Assembly (NCBI GenBank): GCA_029706075.1
Contig: JAINUG010000037.1
Span: 2,283,127-2,347,126 of the forward strand
Length of the DNA: 64,000 bases
DNA from: Aldrovandia affinis
Taxonomy: Eukaryota > Chordata > Actinopteri > Notacanthiformes > Halosauridae
Direction of reading: 5' to 3'
The notes under the pieces: generated by a model
What the model saw: only the letters and a program-made list of their open reading frames with translations
Databases searched by the model: none
Told to the model about the DNA's origin: nothing
Part shown: piece by piece, positions 12,401 through 23,091 of the stretch
Layout of the letters: each line of letters begins with the position of its first letter
Numbering within the stretch: the first letter of the stretch is position 1
Position numbers and translations under genes: made by a program

Positions 12401-15306
12401 ACCCCAGCTTGATTGCCTGTCATATCATCGGTAATCTTTTGCGTAACTGTTATCCGTAAAAACGTAAATTACCCTAAACGTATCTCTGTTTCCTTGCAGG
12501 TGCTTCCAGGTTTTCAAAGTGATTCACCAGCTAATAGATACGGAAGAAGACATCCTCATGGTAAAGCAATTCCTGCTTTTTCTGCTCCTGTTTCTTTTAT
12601 TTTAAATAAAGAACCACTGTGCATCCAGCTAAAGCACTAGACCGTGGTGCAATTATACGCCACATTATCTGGAATTGAATCCTGACCACGTCAGTGCCGA
12701 GGGGGCCAGTAGCTCCGTGAGATGGAGCATAATTGGCTATAGCATTGCCCAGGCAGGGAGGGTTGAGTCAGCGGCTCATCATGCATTTGCTCTGGTTGAT
12801 TGGGCACCAGCAGTGCTGTCCTTCAGTACAGTGTTTGTGCAGCTCAGCTGGTGGACTGTCCTGAATTAACACAGGAGGTTGTAGTGATGGGAACGGAATT
12901 GTGATTGGGCATTCCAAATTGGGGAAAAATATTTTTAAAAGGCAGTAATCTTAGAATTGCAGCAAGTGAAAGTTTATTGTTTTTGGTAGGTGCAATGTTG
13001 ACAATCATTTTAAAGCATTCAAAAAAAAAAAAAAAAAAACGATCAAAGGACACAGCGACTCAGCTTCTATCTGCTTCCTTTTGTGATCGATATTTCCGTT
13101 ATGAGCACCTTTTGTTATTTTCTATCGCCCGTTATTTTCTCACACCAAATGAGGACAAAGGGAAATAAAAATAATTAAGAGCCATCATTCATTCCAAAAA
13201 AGGCATTTTAATGACCCCCTGTCATATGTATCTTGACCCACAGGTGGCCAAAGCTGTGATTGGGGAGTTTGCTGCAGATGGGGTGAAGTATCTGGAGCTG
13301 AGGAGCACGCCCCGTGATGAGGCCCACACAGGTACCCCCGAGGGAGCTGCCTCCGCTCTCACGCAGCACACACACTAACTGAAAACCTTTGCGTTTTTTT
13401 TCCAAAAATAAAACGTTTTTTTTAATCAACAATAGGTCTGACAAAGAGAAAGTATGTGGAAACAGTCATCGAAGCCATTCGCCAGTGTAAACAAGAAGAT
13501 TTGGACATCGAAGTCAGGTAAAAGAAAAACCTGCCCTACAAATGTACTAACTGAGGAGTTTGAATATTTGCCTTTTGCTGTCATGTGTCTGATCACACCA
13601 GTGGCAGATGTGACCCTGAGTGTCTTCATCACTTACAGCACCTAGTTTACTGTATATGCCCCATGTCCTCTCTTTGAGGTTTCTAGTGGCAATTGACCGA
13701 AGGAATGGACCTGAGGTTGCCATGGAGACCGTGAAGCTTGCAGAGGATTTCATGTTGTCCAGCGATGGCGTTGTGGTTGGACTGGATCTTAGTGGTGACC
13801 CGACGGTCAGCGGATTAAACTTTATGCACAGTGGCCCCCAAAGATATTCATACCCTTGATACATTGTAATAAAGATATCGATTTAAATTCAATCTAATTT
13901 TAAGTGCACAAGCCAATATTCATTTATTGTTTCCCAGATGAATTACTATATTTAAAAGTTTAATACTAAGTTCAATCAAAATTGCATTAGCAACAGCCAT
14001 AAATACATGTGTGCTCTGTACTGCGCTGCTTTCAACATGCTGTATACCATAAATCATAAATTTTACTTTAAAAAAGCCATATATATATTTACTCACTCAT
14101 AGTCTTCAGTATCTATCCAACAGAAGGACTTAAATTATATGCTATCCTTCCGAAGGTTGGTCATGGAAGAGACCTGTTGCCTGCTCTGCAGAAAGCGAAG
14201 AACTGTGGGCTGAAGCTGGCTCTACATCTGTCTGAGGTATTCAGCAGTTGCACATCTGTCACACCGTTATTGTGGACCTAGTGGTTCAGTGCACCTCTTT
14301 TGAATACATTGCTTCACAGCAGAAACTCAGAAGCCTGCATTGTTCCAGGTCCCGTCCCAAAAGGAGGAGTCAGAATTACTCTTGACACTGCCCCCTGACA
14401 GGATTGGCCATGGAACATTCCTACACCCAGAAGTGGGCGGGTCAAAGAGCCTGGTGGACAAAGTGAGAGAGAGGAATGTTCCGCTAGGTAAGAATTTGCG
14501 ACAGTTATTTTTGCAAGGGCACTCTCACTTTCTCACAGTCCCGGTGAATTTCCTCGCACCGAAACGCTTGTGCTTTCAAAAATATCTCGAAAGATCACTC
14601 AACACATAACTAGCATATTTCCCATGTCATAGACTATTTTTAACTATCATGTAATTTGCCTGTGTCCTTGCTGGCCCTCATCCTCCTTATTCCTTGCAGA
14701 GTTGTGCCTAACTTCTAACGTGAAGGGCCAAACAGTGGCATCCTATGATAAGCACCACTTCGGGTACTGGTACCAGCTGGGACACCCCTGTGTTCTATGT
14801 GTGAGTTCTTGCATTTTATCTGCTCCCTTATACATTTACCCACAACCTCATATATAGTGTCCCTTTAAAATGTACACCTCATCTCAAAAATGTCACCTTT
14901 TGTTGTCTTACAGCCTGAAATTAAAACACATTAAATCAGACTTTTATTTACACATTTTACCATACAACTTCCAAGTGGAAAATTTTTTAATCAAAATTTC
15001 TCAACATTAATTACAAATAAATAGACTTTAAAGGGGCACTGTATCTGTGTGTGTGCGTGTATATATATATATATCACAAATCCACAGAGACTGTTTGCTT
15101 CTCCGCCCCCCCAGACCGATGACAAGGGAGTGTTCAGCACTGAGCTCTCTCAGGAGTACCAGCTGGCAGCCTCCACATTTGGGCTCAGCCAGGAGGCCGT
15201 GTGGGCACTGTCCCAGCAGGCCATTGGGTGCAGCTTCGCCCCCGATCATCTCAAGGAACAGCTGCACCAGAGGTGGGCGTCCCTTCGGCCCCACATCTTC
15301 CAGTGA
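9405..15306 (+). CDS. ADAL: Adenosine deaminase-like protein (N6-methyl-AMP deaminase)
   Basis: A cytosolic zinc enzyme of the ADA/AMPD family; the family member in animals and plants deaminates N6-methyl-AMP to IMP. Ten exons: 9405-9449, 12229-12359, 12500-12560, 13244-13331, 13436-13517, 13679-13805, 14156-14236, 14349-14487, 14700-14800, 15115-15306. The phases agree throughout and give 348 residues (human 355). Metal and catalytic residues are all present: H18 and H20 in ELHAHLNG, H202 and E205 in LALHLSE, H226 in RIGHGT, and D287/D288 in [10 protein letters not shown] and [10 protein letters not shown] are also conserved. Exon 6 ends in a weak donor (ACG|GTCAGC), and a Tc1-type inverted-repeat fragment starts about 23 bp further on. 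Intron 1 carries a whole Tc1 element. I judge the gene intact. Confidence 0.95.
10103..11631 (+). mobile_element. Tc1/mariner-type DNA transposon, inactive
   Basis: The ends are exact inverted repeats: 10101-10133 reads the reverse complement of 11601-11633, including a TA on each side, which is the Tc1 target duplication. Similarity between the arms continues inward for about 100 bp more. The element is about 1.53 kb, the normal size. It sits in ADAL intron 1, in the same orientation as the gene. Confidence 0.93.
10482..11330 (+). pseudogene. Broken Tc1-like transposase
   Basis: Fragments of a Tc1 transposase can be read in different frames. The helix-turn-helix start ([21 protein letters not shown]) breaks near 10560. 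The catalytic part is seen as [12 protein letters not shown], then [15 protein letters not shown] and [10 protein letters not shown], and lastly [16 protein letters not shown] in another frame. Frameshifts and stops separate them, and the usual QDNDPKH block is degraded. No active enzyme is possible. Confidence 0.88.
12640..12935 (+). repeat. Interspersed repeat, SINE-like (family A), forward copy
   Basis: The reverse of the copies in TM2D3: a tRNA-like B box (GGAATTGAATCC) near the start, GCCCAGGCAGGGAGGGTTGA in the middle, and GATTGGGCATTCCAAATTGG at the end. It lies in ADAL intron 3. Confidence 0.55.
13829..14000 (+). repeat. Tc1-type inverted-repeat fragment
   Basis: CAGTGGCCCCCAAAGATATT is a typical Tc1-like terminal repeat. 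No matching right end is seen before exon 7, so only a left-end remnant survives. The inner border is not clear. Confidence 0.5.
14880..15030. repeat. Probable Tc1-like element remnant
   Basis: The words TTGTTGTCTTACAGCCTGAA and CAACTTCCAAGTGGAAAA resemble a common fish Tc1 non-coding arm. No intact ends are visible. A (TG)n/(TA)n patch at about 15048-15074 follows it. Confidence 0.4.
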
Positions 15307-16515
15307 CTGCACCCGAACCCAAGACGAGGATGTCCAGATGGCTATCCTCACAATTCTCTCAGGAACAGCAGTCCCCAGGGGACTGTGACCCTCCCTCAGA
15401 CCCGTTTACAACCCGTGTACTAACCGTGGCTGGCTTACTAACCAATGTTTGTTTTCATAGCTTCGTCTGCTTCGCCGCGTCTAACCTCGCAATATGTCAG
15501 AAGTAGACGAGGGGAGGAGGCAAGGGGTAGAGACCAAGGAAATGGGTGGAAAGGGGCTTTTAGTTATAAATGAATACTTCATGGTCATGGAACATCATAT
15601 GGAAAAACACGTCCGATACGTGAAATGTTTTTAGCGTATAAAAGAGGCCTCCTGGTTAAAGAAATAGATACAGAGGATGAGGATCGGAGCACGGGGATGA
15701 GGTGGGAGGAGATAGGAGTTAGGAGACCCCTTGTCGCTACGCACTACTGCATCACCTGACACAATATTGATAAGCGATAACATCGATCCTTTGTGTATCC
15801 TTTGCGGAAGTGTTTTTCAGCGCTTCTTGAAGATCGGCCGATACCTGTCCACCAGAAATCTTATGTATGGTAAGAAGGGTGGTGTAAAAGTCTTGGAATT
15901 AGACAGGGAGACTGTTAGGCGCAAGTTGTATTGATCGGTGTCTTAGCAGTTACAATTGGTAAATCAAGGACCTGATGCATTGTAGTTGCCCTTATAAAAC
16001 CTAATAACATGGATAAAGAAATGTGCTAATACAGAGCTGTCGTAATGTGAATCCTACGACAACTCTGTTTTAGACAATGCGTTCAAATAGACGTATCTTC
16101 ATAAGTACATAATTTATTACATGTTCATTATTGAAGCATGTGTACGAAAATACTGAGAAATATTATTCAATTGAGGAATTTATTCAGCATTTCTTTCCAC
16201 CGCATCTCTGCGGTGCTCGTCTCTCACCCTTGTTTCCTTCCCTCGTCTCTTTCTGAAATTGCATGCAATCGATGAGTCACTATTTAGACGCAGCCCATGT
16301 GTGTGTGGAAAAAGATAGATCCAGATTACTTGGCTTCTTGTAAATCAGGGAATATAAAAATAATAATTTTGCCACATGTCCATACTGAGGTGAATGTGTT
16401 AATAATCATATTAAATCTTTCCAGTTTTGTTCCGGAATATAACCTATAATAATAATAACCTTCTGTGGGATCTACGTCATTTCATTGTGATACAAATAAA
16501 ACCCTAGTGAGTGTT
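15307..16515 (+). other. ADAL: ADAL 3' UTR
   Basis: No other exon is visible after the ADAL stop. The first good AATAAA is at 16495-16500, followed by a GT-rich stretch, so the transcript may end near 16515. An earlier non-canonical site cannot be excluded. Confidence 0.45.
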
Positions 16516-17625
16516 GTGCGTGTTTGTAATGGCCAGGCAGTCTTGGCCAGGGTTGTACCGTGACTGAGTGTAATGGAAACCATAACACAGAGGCTATGCT
16601 CTGCTTCAGAGACGCTTCCAACAGGAGGTGAGCCTGGGTCAGCGGGGACACGAAACCCTTGAGGGTTCGAGAACATCACCGTTTAACTCACTCCGTAGTA
16701 CAGGAAAACCTGTGTTCTTATACGTTGGTCCCCAAACTGCTGCACAAGTACCAGTAAGGCTACTTTGGACACTAGTCATGGTTTGTATGGAATACTCAAT
16801 TTAAAAGTGGGATTTTCAGCTTTTCATCAACCCACCAAATATAAAATAATTGGATACCCAGTAGAACTTTTTAAGTTCCTGGTTTAGTGGTGTCATCACA
16901 GTCCATAACGAGGGGGATAAAAATAGGGTTTTTACCTTCTCTGCAGTAAGCTCGAAGGCAGTAATTCCCCCCCAGTGCAATGCTTGGTCTCACGACATAT
17001 GCACACTGGTATCCTGGACAGTGCTCCCTTATTTTCTTTTCCCCACTGCCTAAAGCAAAGCGTGGTTGCGGTCACAATATAAATTATGGGGGTTTGAGGT
17101 TTTGGTAAGCTGAACAGGAAGGTGCAGAGGTTGGAAGGAAGGATTTTTTTTTCTTTTTCTTTTTTTTTTTTCAAAATAAAGGAATGAGTAAACTAACTCG
17201 CATTAAAGTTCAAAGTAAATGTACTCTGTGGACAAGGTATGAAAAATGTCAGATCTGGATGGGGTACACAAAGTGCTTTGGGATCACTGCTCTAATGCTA
17301 TACAACTTTGCTTGATTCAATTTGATATGAATTAAAGCCTCTTCTATTCAGCAAACATCTTACATGGTTCTCTTAAAGTGACAAATTCCATATGCTTGTG
17401 TGTACCCTTTGGTAATAGAACTGCAAATGAAGATAGTGTATAGATGTGACTCGATTTTCCCTCTAAATTGATTCAGGGTCAGTCAGGCTGCAGTACCTTC
17501 ACCAGTACTTGTGAGTGAGGTGTCAGTGGGCCACTAGTCTGATTGAAAGCAGCTGGCATCGCAGCCATTGGATGGGTCATGGATGGCTAGTTTGAAGGAA
17601 GAGGCAGCGCATCAAGACAGTCGAG
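16516..17625. other. Spacer between convergent ADAL and LARP6
   Basis: No gene or classifiable repeat recognised. There is a T-rich tract at 17145-17172. Confidence 0.45.
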
Positions 17626-18589
17626 TGCAATGCCATTTTAGTGCTTTATTTGTACAAGAGGAGATGAACATTTAATTGCTCCAGCAACATCTGAGCATGG
17701 ACTGTCCAACACAAACCTCCCACACACGCAACCACCATTCCCACAGAATCGCTCACAGGAAACATGCCGCAAACCCCATTTCCGGCCGAGGGGGAGACTG
17801 ACCCCGTGTACCACCATTTCAGAGCGTGGATAGCAACCCTTAAATTAGCAGCTTCAGCTATCAGCACTCTGAGACAAGGGAAAACTAACTCAAATTAAAA
17901 CATAACTCATGATAAAAATAACTAAGAATCTTCAAGAAGCATGAATGAGGGGATTTATGGCCACTTTACGAAGAGCGAGTCGATTACGTTTTGTTTTTTT
18001 AAATATTCACAGACAAATGATGAAAGGTCTCCAGTGAGGATTTCACATCAACACCGTATGCCCTTGTCACAGTGAATCACTGGTCTACACATCACACCAT
18101 TTCCACTTTCACAACATCCACTGACAAAATGCTTCACGTGACCCATTATGCACAATTTTATGATGAGACATTTTTAAACAAATGGGATTCAGAATCCAGT
18201 TCCTCCTGCCACCCCTTTTCAGTAAGAACATCTTTAAATGCTGATGGGGAAAAATGTCCCCCCATTGTGGTGTGGCGTTTACAGCTCAAAAGTGCTCAAG
18301 TTTGGGGATTTCATGGAAACCAACACTAGTTTCTCTTGTGGTAGTAACAGCTTACAACATAAATAACATTGTCAATGGTCACAAAACATAAATATTACAA
18401 TTTACAAACAAACCATATTATAGATCAAAACAAATTTAATCTTTACAAAGACAGGCCAAATTCAAAAACTGGCATTCGTACAGTTCATCGTCTTCCCAGT
18501 CAAAGTGGCGGTAGGGAGGGGGGTCAGTTCAAAGCTACATTGTATGCTACCAGGAGCGTGCTGGGTGTGGGATACTCTGAGCCCCTACA
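17626..18589 (-). other. LARP6: LARP6 3' UTR
   Basis: On the minus strand an AATAAA lies at 17645-17650, about 940 bp after the LARP6 stop, and there is no other gene between. The transcript end is inferred to be near 17625. Confidence 0.5.
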
Positions 18590-21500
18590 TCAGGTTTGGG
18601 TGGCTGCAGTCTTACCCCGCTCCCCCACCGAGGCACTGTGGAAGCCGCGGGTGCCGTCAGGCCCGCGGGGCAACCTCACCACCCCGGGCGGCAGCCCGTC
18701 CGCATTCTGGATCTTGCGGCCCAGCATCGGGCTGCCGACCGGGCTGCTCTCCAGCGAGGCCACCTGCCGGCGCCGCTGCACCCAGGGGCTGCCCAATGGC
18801 GTCAGGCTGCTGTCCGAGGAGTAGTCTGCCCAGCGACGGCCGGACTCCGGGCTCAGCCTGCCCTCGCTGGCCAGGGGAGACTTGTGGATGTGTGGGGATT
18901 TGCGCTGGGGGCAGGGGCTGCCCCGTGGGCTGACGCGGGGACTGGACCAGGGGCTGGAGCGGGGCGACACGCCCGGGCTCAGGTGATTGTTCTGCAGGAA
19001 GTTGCTGCCCCCTCCCGTTGTGGGGCTCAGCTTGTTGAGGGACTGGGTCTTGCGGACCAGCCGGGGGGAGGTGGGGTTGCTCTCCGTCTCCGACGAGCTG
19101 CAGGTGGACTCGTCCAGGTACTGCAGCTCCCGGACGCGGCTGTTCAGCGAGCGACTCTTCCGCATGCCCCCCTCCTCGCGCGGGCGCTCCTTGGTCACCT
19201 TCTTCTTAGGCGGCTTCGTCCCGATGAGGACCACCTTCACGCCCAGGGTGCTCGCCCCGTCCTCCTCGCCCCCCACGGCCTCGTGGGCTTTGACGGCGGC
19301 GACCACCTCCTCAAACTCCACGATGGCGCACTCCTCGGAGCCCAGCTGGGTGTAGCGGCTGCTCAGCTTCTTCAGGTCAGGGGGCAGGTCCTTGCCCAGC
19401 TTCAGCACCCGCACGGAGGCGATGGGGCCGTAGGCTCCGAACGCCTTGAGCAGCAGCTCCATCAGGTGCTCCTGCGGAGTCGCTCCGCCCCCCTCGCCCT
19501 CGCCCCCGTCCCTGGCTCCGCCGTCCAGGGCCACGCCCAGCTCGGGCCAGCTCTGCAGCTCGCTGACCAGCAGCATGCGGCTGGGCAGGCTCTCGCTGGC
19601 GAACACGGGCACCGGGGACCGCCGCCGCACCTTGCGCCCCTCCTCGTTCAGCTCCAGCAGCACCGACTGCCGCAACGCATACGCCGTCGTCCTCCAGTCC
19701 CGCGTCAGGTGCTTCACCTGGGAAAGCAAGCAACAAAAAAAAAAAAAAAAAAAAAAGGTCACAAATGTATACATGCCATTCAGCAGTCGATTTTTTCCAA
19801 AGCGACTAACGGTAGTGAATGCATACATTTTTCAGTAGTATGTGGTCCCAATGGGAAATTCAACACAAGACCTCAGAAGGAAATTGCTCAAGGCATGCAA
19901 TTTCATGAAACTTCCTCTTAATCACAGTTCCTAAATCTGCAGAAAGGGCCTTCTCACAGCATCTCTCTTCTTGGCATTCTTGTATGATTCTGTGTGTCAT
20001 CGTCTCATCTTTGCCAACAATTGCAACAGCAGCAAATTATTGCTTGACAGCAATATGTGGCTATGCCACATTTAAGAAACTTCCTTCAGAAGTTCAGTAA
20101 AAGACCTCACTTTAGAGAGAAACATGAATCATCTTGTCCTTCTACTAAAAAACAGGAAATGACAGCTAAGATGATAGCATCTTTATCTGGCAAAAAAATC
20201 AAGGGTGAATCTAAACAACTACTCAACTGGTTACCGTATTGAGATATACATGTATTCCTTTCTGTACTGGAAATCCCCAGGAGCCCATGCGCAAAACTGT
20301 CTCCCTTCTAACGCAGGTGATGCAACAGTCCGAGCAAACATACCTTCTTGAAGGACGTGAGCAGCTTAACGCTGACAAAGCCAAGTTTGTTGCGGCGAAC
20401 GTGTTTGAGCAGAAAGGCATCGTGCTCCAGGTTCTCATCAGATAGGTAATATTCGATCTGCGTCACTAGCTTCTCCATCAGCTCAGGGTCTGGGGGCTCC
20501 CAGCATTCGTCCTCCACTTCTCCCCCACTTGTGCCTGTGCCACTGTGGGAATGGAGAGGACATTAAGCACCACCACACACACAGCCACATACCTAGACAC
20601 CTGGAAGGAGTTGTTCAAATTCATTGCCACCACTAGGAAAGATCTGAGCCAACATCCAATGCTTTCCCAATAGGTTAATATATTGCTGACTGAGCAAATG
20701 GAAATCTTGCAGACAGGTGACCTTGCACTGCACATAGAACCTCAACAATGCCCAGCCTAAACTGAACAGCAAAGTTCCCCTCCCAGAAAGCCCACTAACT
20801 CACCAGTACACACCAGTCGTTTCAACCACAAAGCAACACCGGTGCTGGACACCTCTGATCCCAGAACAATCTGCCATTCCCAATATACATGTTAGAAGTC
20901 CACTGTAACCTATGTGGATTTGTGCCAATACCAACATGAAAGATTTTAGCGGCAAGGATTTTATAAAGGCGTGTATGACTCACCACGCCCCTCCCCTGCG
21001 CCGTACCCACTAACTGCATCAGGCCATTACGGTTTACTGTGGCACAGCGCGCATGCAAAACGGATTTTATGGAGATATTCAGGGATAACGGGAAACCCTT
21101 AACAAAGGCAGTCAATTATCCTCCCACGCCAGCGCCACTGCACAAGTGCGATTCAGCCAAACTCCATGCTGTGTGCCTTCGGTGGTCAACCGCAGGAGCT
21201 CAAAAGTGTGAATCGGCAAATATCGCGCAAATCATTGGTGAGTGGTGTATGCGTTCTTTGGTTTTGGTTAAAAATTTCACCAATTCAGCACTCGAGATCC
21301 ACCAACAGTCAAACAGTACGTGTTCGCGCAATTCAAACACAGCCCGTTGAGCACATTTGACGCAACCACAAACTCGTTCACAAGAGAATAGCAACGAACG
21401 GATCATGGTCCCTAGCATTACAAAGAGCAAAAATAGCAACGCATGACGCAAAGGAATTAGAGCAACAGGTATGTGTGATGGTGTCATGAATTCTCTAGTT

Positions 21501-22014
21501 GGCTACTCGCTCGGGTTTGCGTCAGCGGGATTACAATTAAATGCACGACTACAGGTGGATAATGTCACAAGGTTACATTGCAGCCTACTTGAGCACAACC
21601 CACTCGTAATCAAATTCACGCTTCGCAATCACCATATTTACGGAATTAGAAAGATTCATGCTTGCACAACATGCTTGACATTTAATGTATTAAACCCCGC
21701 TTGTTTGTACAACGGGAGACACATTCAGGAATAGGGGCATGAATGGGTTGGTATAGCTACTGAAGTTACCTGGATTTATCATGTCTTCCCACTTCGTCTT
21801 CGCTACCGCTGCCCCCAATGAAATCTAGATGGTTTGAGGAGAGTTCGTCCTCGGGCTCCTCGTCTTCAGCCGCCTGAATGGCAACAGTTATTTTTACTTG
21901 GGTCCCCATCCCCTGCAGCTTTAGGTCGTCAGCTCCCTCGTCCTCAGGCAGTGTCAGTCCAGCTGAATCCGACACGGATTCCACGGGGCAAGGCAACTCC
22001 ATTGCGGCGTTCAT
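18590..22014 (-). CDS. LARP6: La-related protein 6
   Basis: LARP6 (Acheron) binds the 5' stem-loop of type I collagen mRNAs and controls their translation. Exons on the minus strand: 22014-21770, 20542-20344 and 19717-18590, with matching phases, giving 523 residues from the ATG at 22014 (human 491). Order: acidic N-terminus with the conserved VKITVAIQAAED; La motif from about residue 100 (DPELMEKLVTQIEYYLSDEN, then HVRRNKLGFVSVKLLTSFKK); RRM-like domain about 195-300 with VRVLKLGKDLPPDLKK and EECAIVEFEEV; a Ser-Pro-rich linker with many SSP/SPR repeats; and a C-terminal LSA/SUZ-C motif, LPRGPDGTRGFH. The C-terminal exon is very GC-rich. A second ATG at 22002 has the better Kozak context. The frame is also open upstream to 22515. 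Which of the fish LARP6 paralogues this is, I cannot tell. Confidence 0.95.
19735..19756. repeat. Poly(A), poly(T) on the LARP6 strand
   Basis: About 21 A residues, read as T on the LARP6 strand, ending about 18 bases before the exon 3 acceptor. It probably acts as the polypyrimidine tract. Confidence 0.85.
19774..19858 (-). repeat. SINE tail fragment in LARP6 intron 2
   Basis: The same tail as in the SINE at 4305-4450, in the sense direction of LARP6. The tail end points at the exon 3 acceptor about 55 bp away. Confidence 0.75.
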
Positions 22015-22515
22015 ACTGTCCGGAATGACTCCTCTGCTTTCCAGCTCGTTACCCTCCTCTCCAGAAACGATTATATTCTGGGTTCTCTCAGCAACAGCCG
22101 CGCAACCCTCGATGCTGCCCCTCTCGGTGGTAGATTTGCAGGTGAAAGGATACTGAGCAAATAAAGGCCGACGCTTTGGGCACCACCGCTGGTGGATGGT
22201 GATGGGGATCCCAAAGATGCGCTCCAAAGATTGCCACAGCTCCCTGACTATACCCCGCAGAGAGTCTTGGGGCGGCGAGGGTCTAGCAGCCAGCGAGGAG
22301 CAGCTAGGAACAGGAGGAGAGGAGGGAATGAAAGCGTTGTGTGTGCTTACTTCCTGGTCTGTAAGAGGCTTTCCTCCTTTGAAACGAGCTCTGGGATTGG
22401 GCCATAGCGTCTTTCCGCACTCATCTTCAATCCACCAACAAAAGCCTAACTGAAGCCAGTGGGGAGGCAAGAGCAAAGAAAGGCAACGGAGAAACGTATG
22501 GACCAGCGCGTGCAT
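22015..22515 (-). other. In-frame open extension upstream of LARP6 start
   Basis: The LARP6 frame stays open for 167 more codons to an ATG at 22515. The predicted residues do not resemble the LARP6 N-terminus. A TATA-like box lies at 22570-22576, so this stretch would be in the transcript. It is most likely 5' UTR; an N-terminal extension is possible. Confidence 0.4.
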
Positions 22516-22569
22516 TTTCCTTTTGTTATTGTTTATCTTTTAGGGAAGCGGCTGCCTTCTAACAGGTGT

Positions 22570-22576
22570 TTATATA
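22570..22576 (-). promoter_or_regulatory. TATA-like box of LARP6
   Basis: TATATAA on the minus strand, which would place the start of transcription near 22540, 500 bases before the likely start codon. It is inferred from spacing only. Confidence 0.4.
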
Positions 22577-23091
22577 AGGTAGGGGGTAATTATTTTCTCA
22601 AATTTAAGTGGTCAGGACACTCGATAATTAGGACAGGTGAATGTGCCAATCAATGCTAGCGACCCACGTAAGATTTTCTATGCTGCAAATTGGATAACAG
22701 GCTTTAGCATTTAGGCGGATATGGCTGTGGAAGGATTTATTCTTGAGACTCCATAAACTCAAGTTCAAAGCAGTTTTGCTGGTTTTACGCCACCAAGTAA
22801 TTTAACGTAAAATTACGCGAATTATCTTTTTTATCATCATGCATATAACGTTAAATTCACCATGGCGCTGGTCGACAAGTAAGTGATTAAATTACTGCAG
22901 CTGGGGTGGTTAATTGGCCAAAAAAATCCGCACACGTTGTTTGCACGCACGCATTTACCGCCTGTCAAATCAACGACTCCCTTCACAGTACACCAGCCCC
23001 AATACAGCTGATGTCATGCATGATGGATTGGATCATTACGTACGATAACTACTTCCTTTCTTATTGGAAATCGCGCGGCGCTAACTGGTAA

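Noticed and set aside
18596-19921. 441-codon open frame on the plus strand
   Set aside because: It is the antisense of the GC-rich LARP6 exon 3; the minus-strand reading gives clear La-module and C-terminal motif matches, this one gives none.
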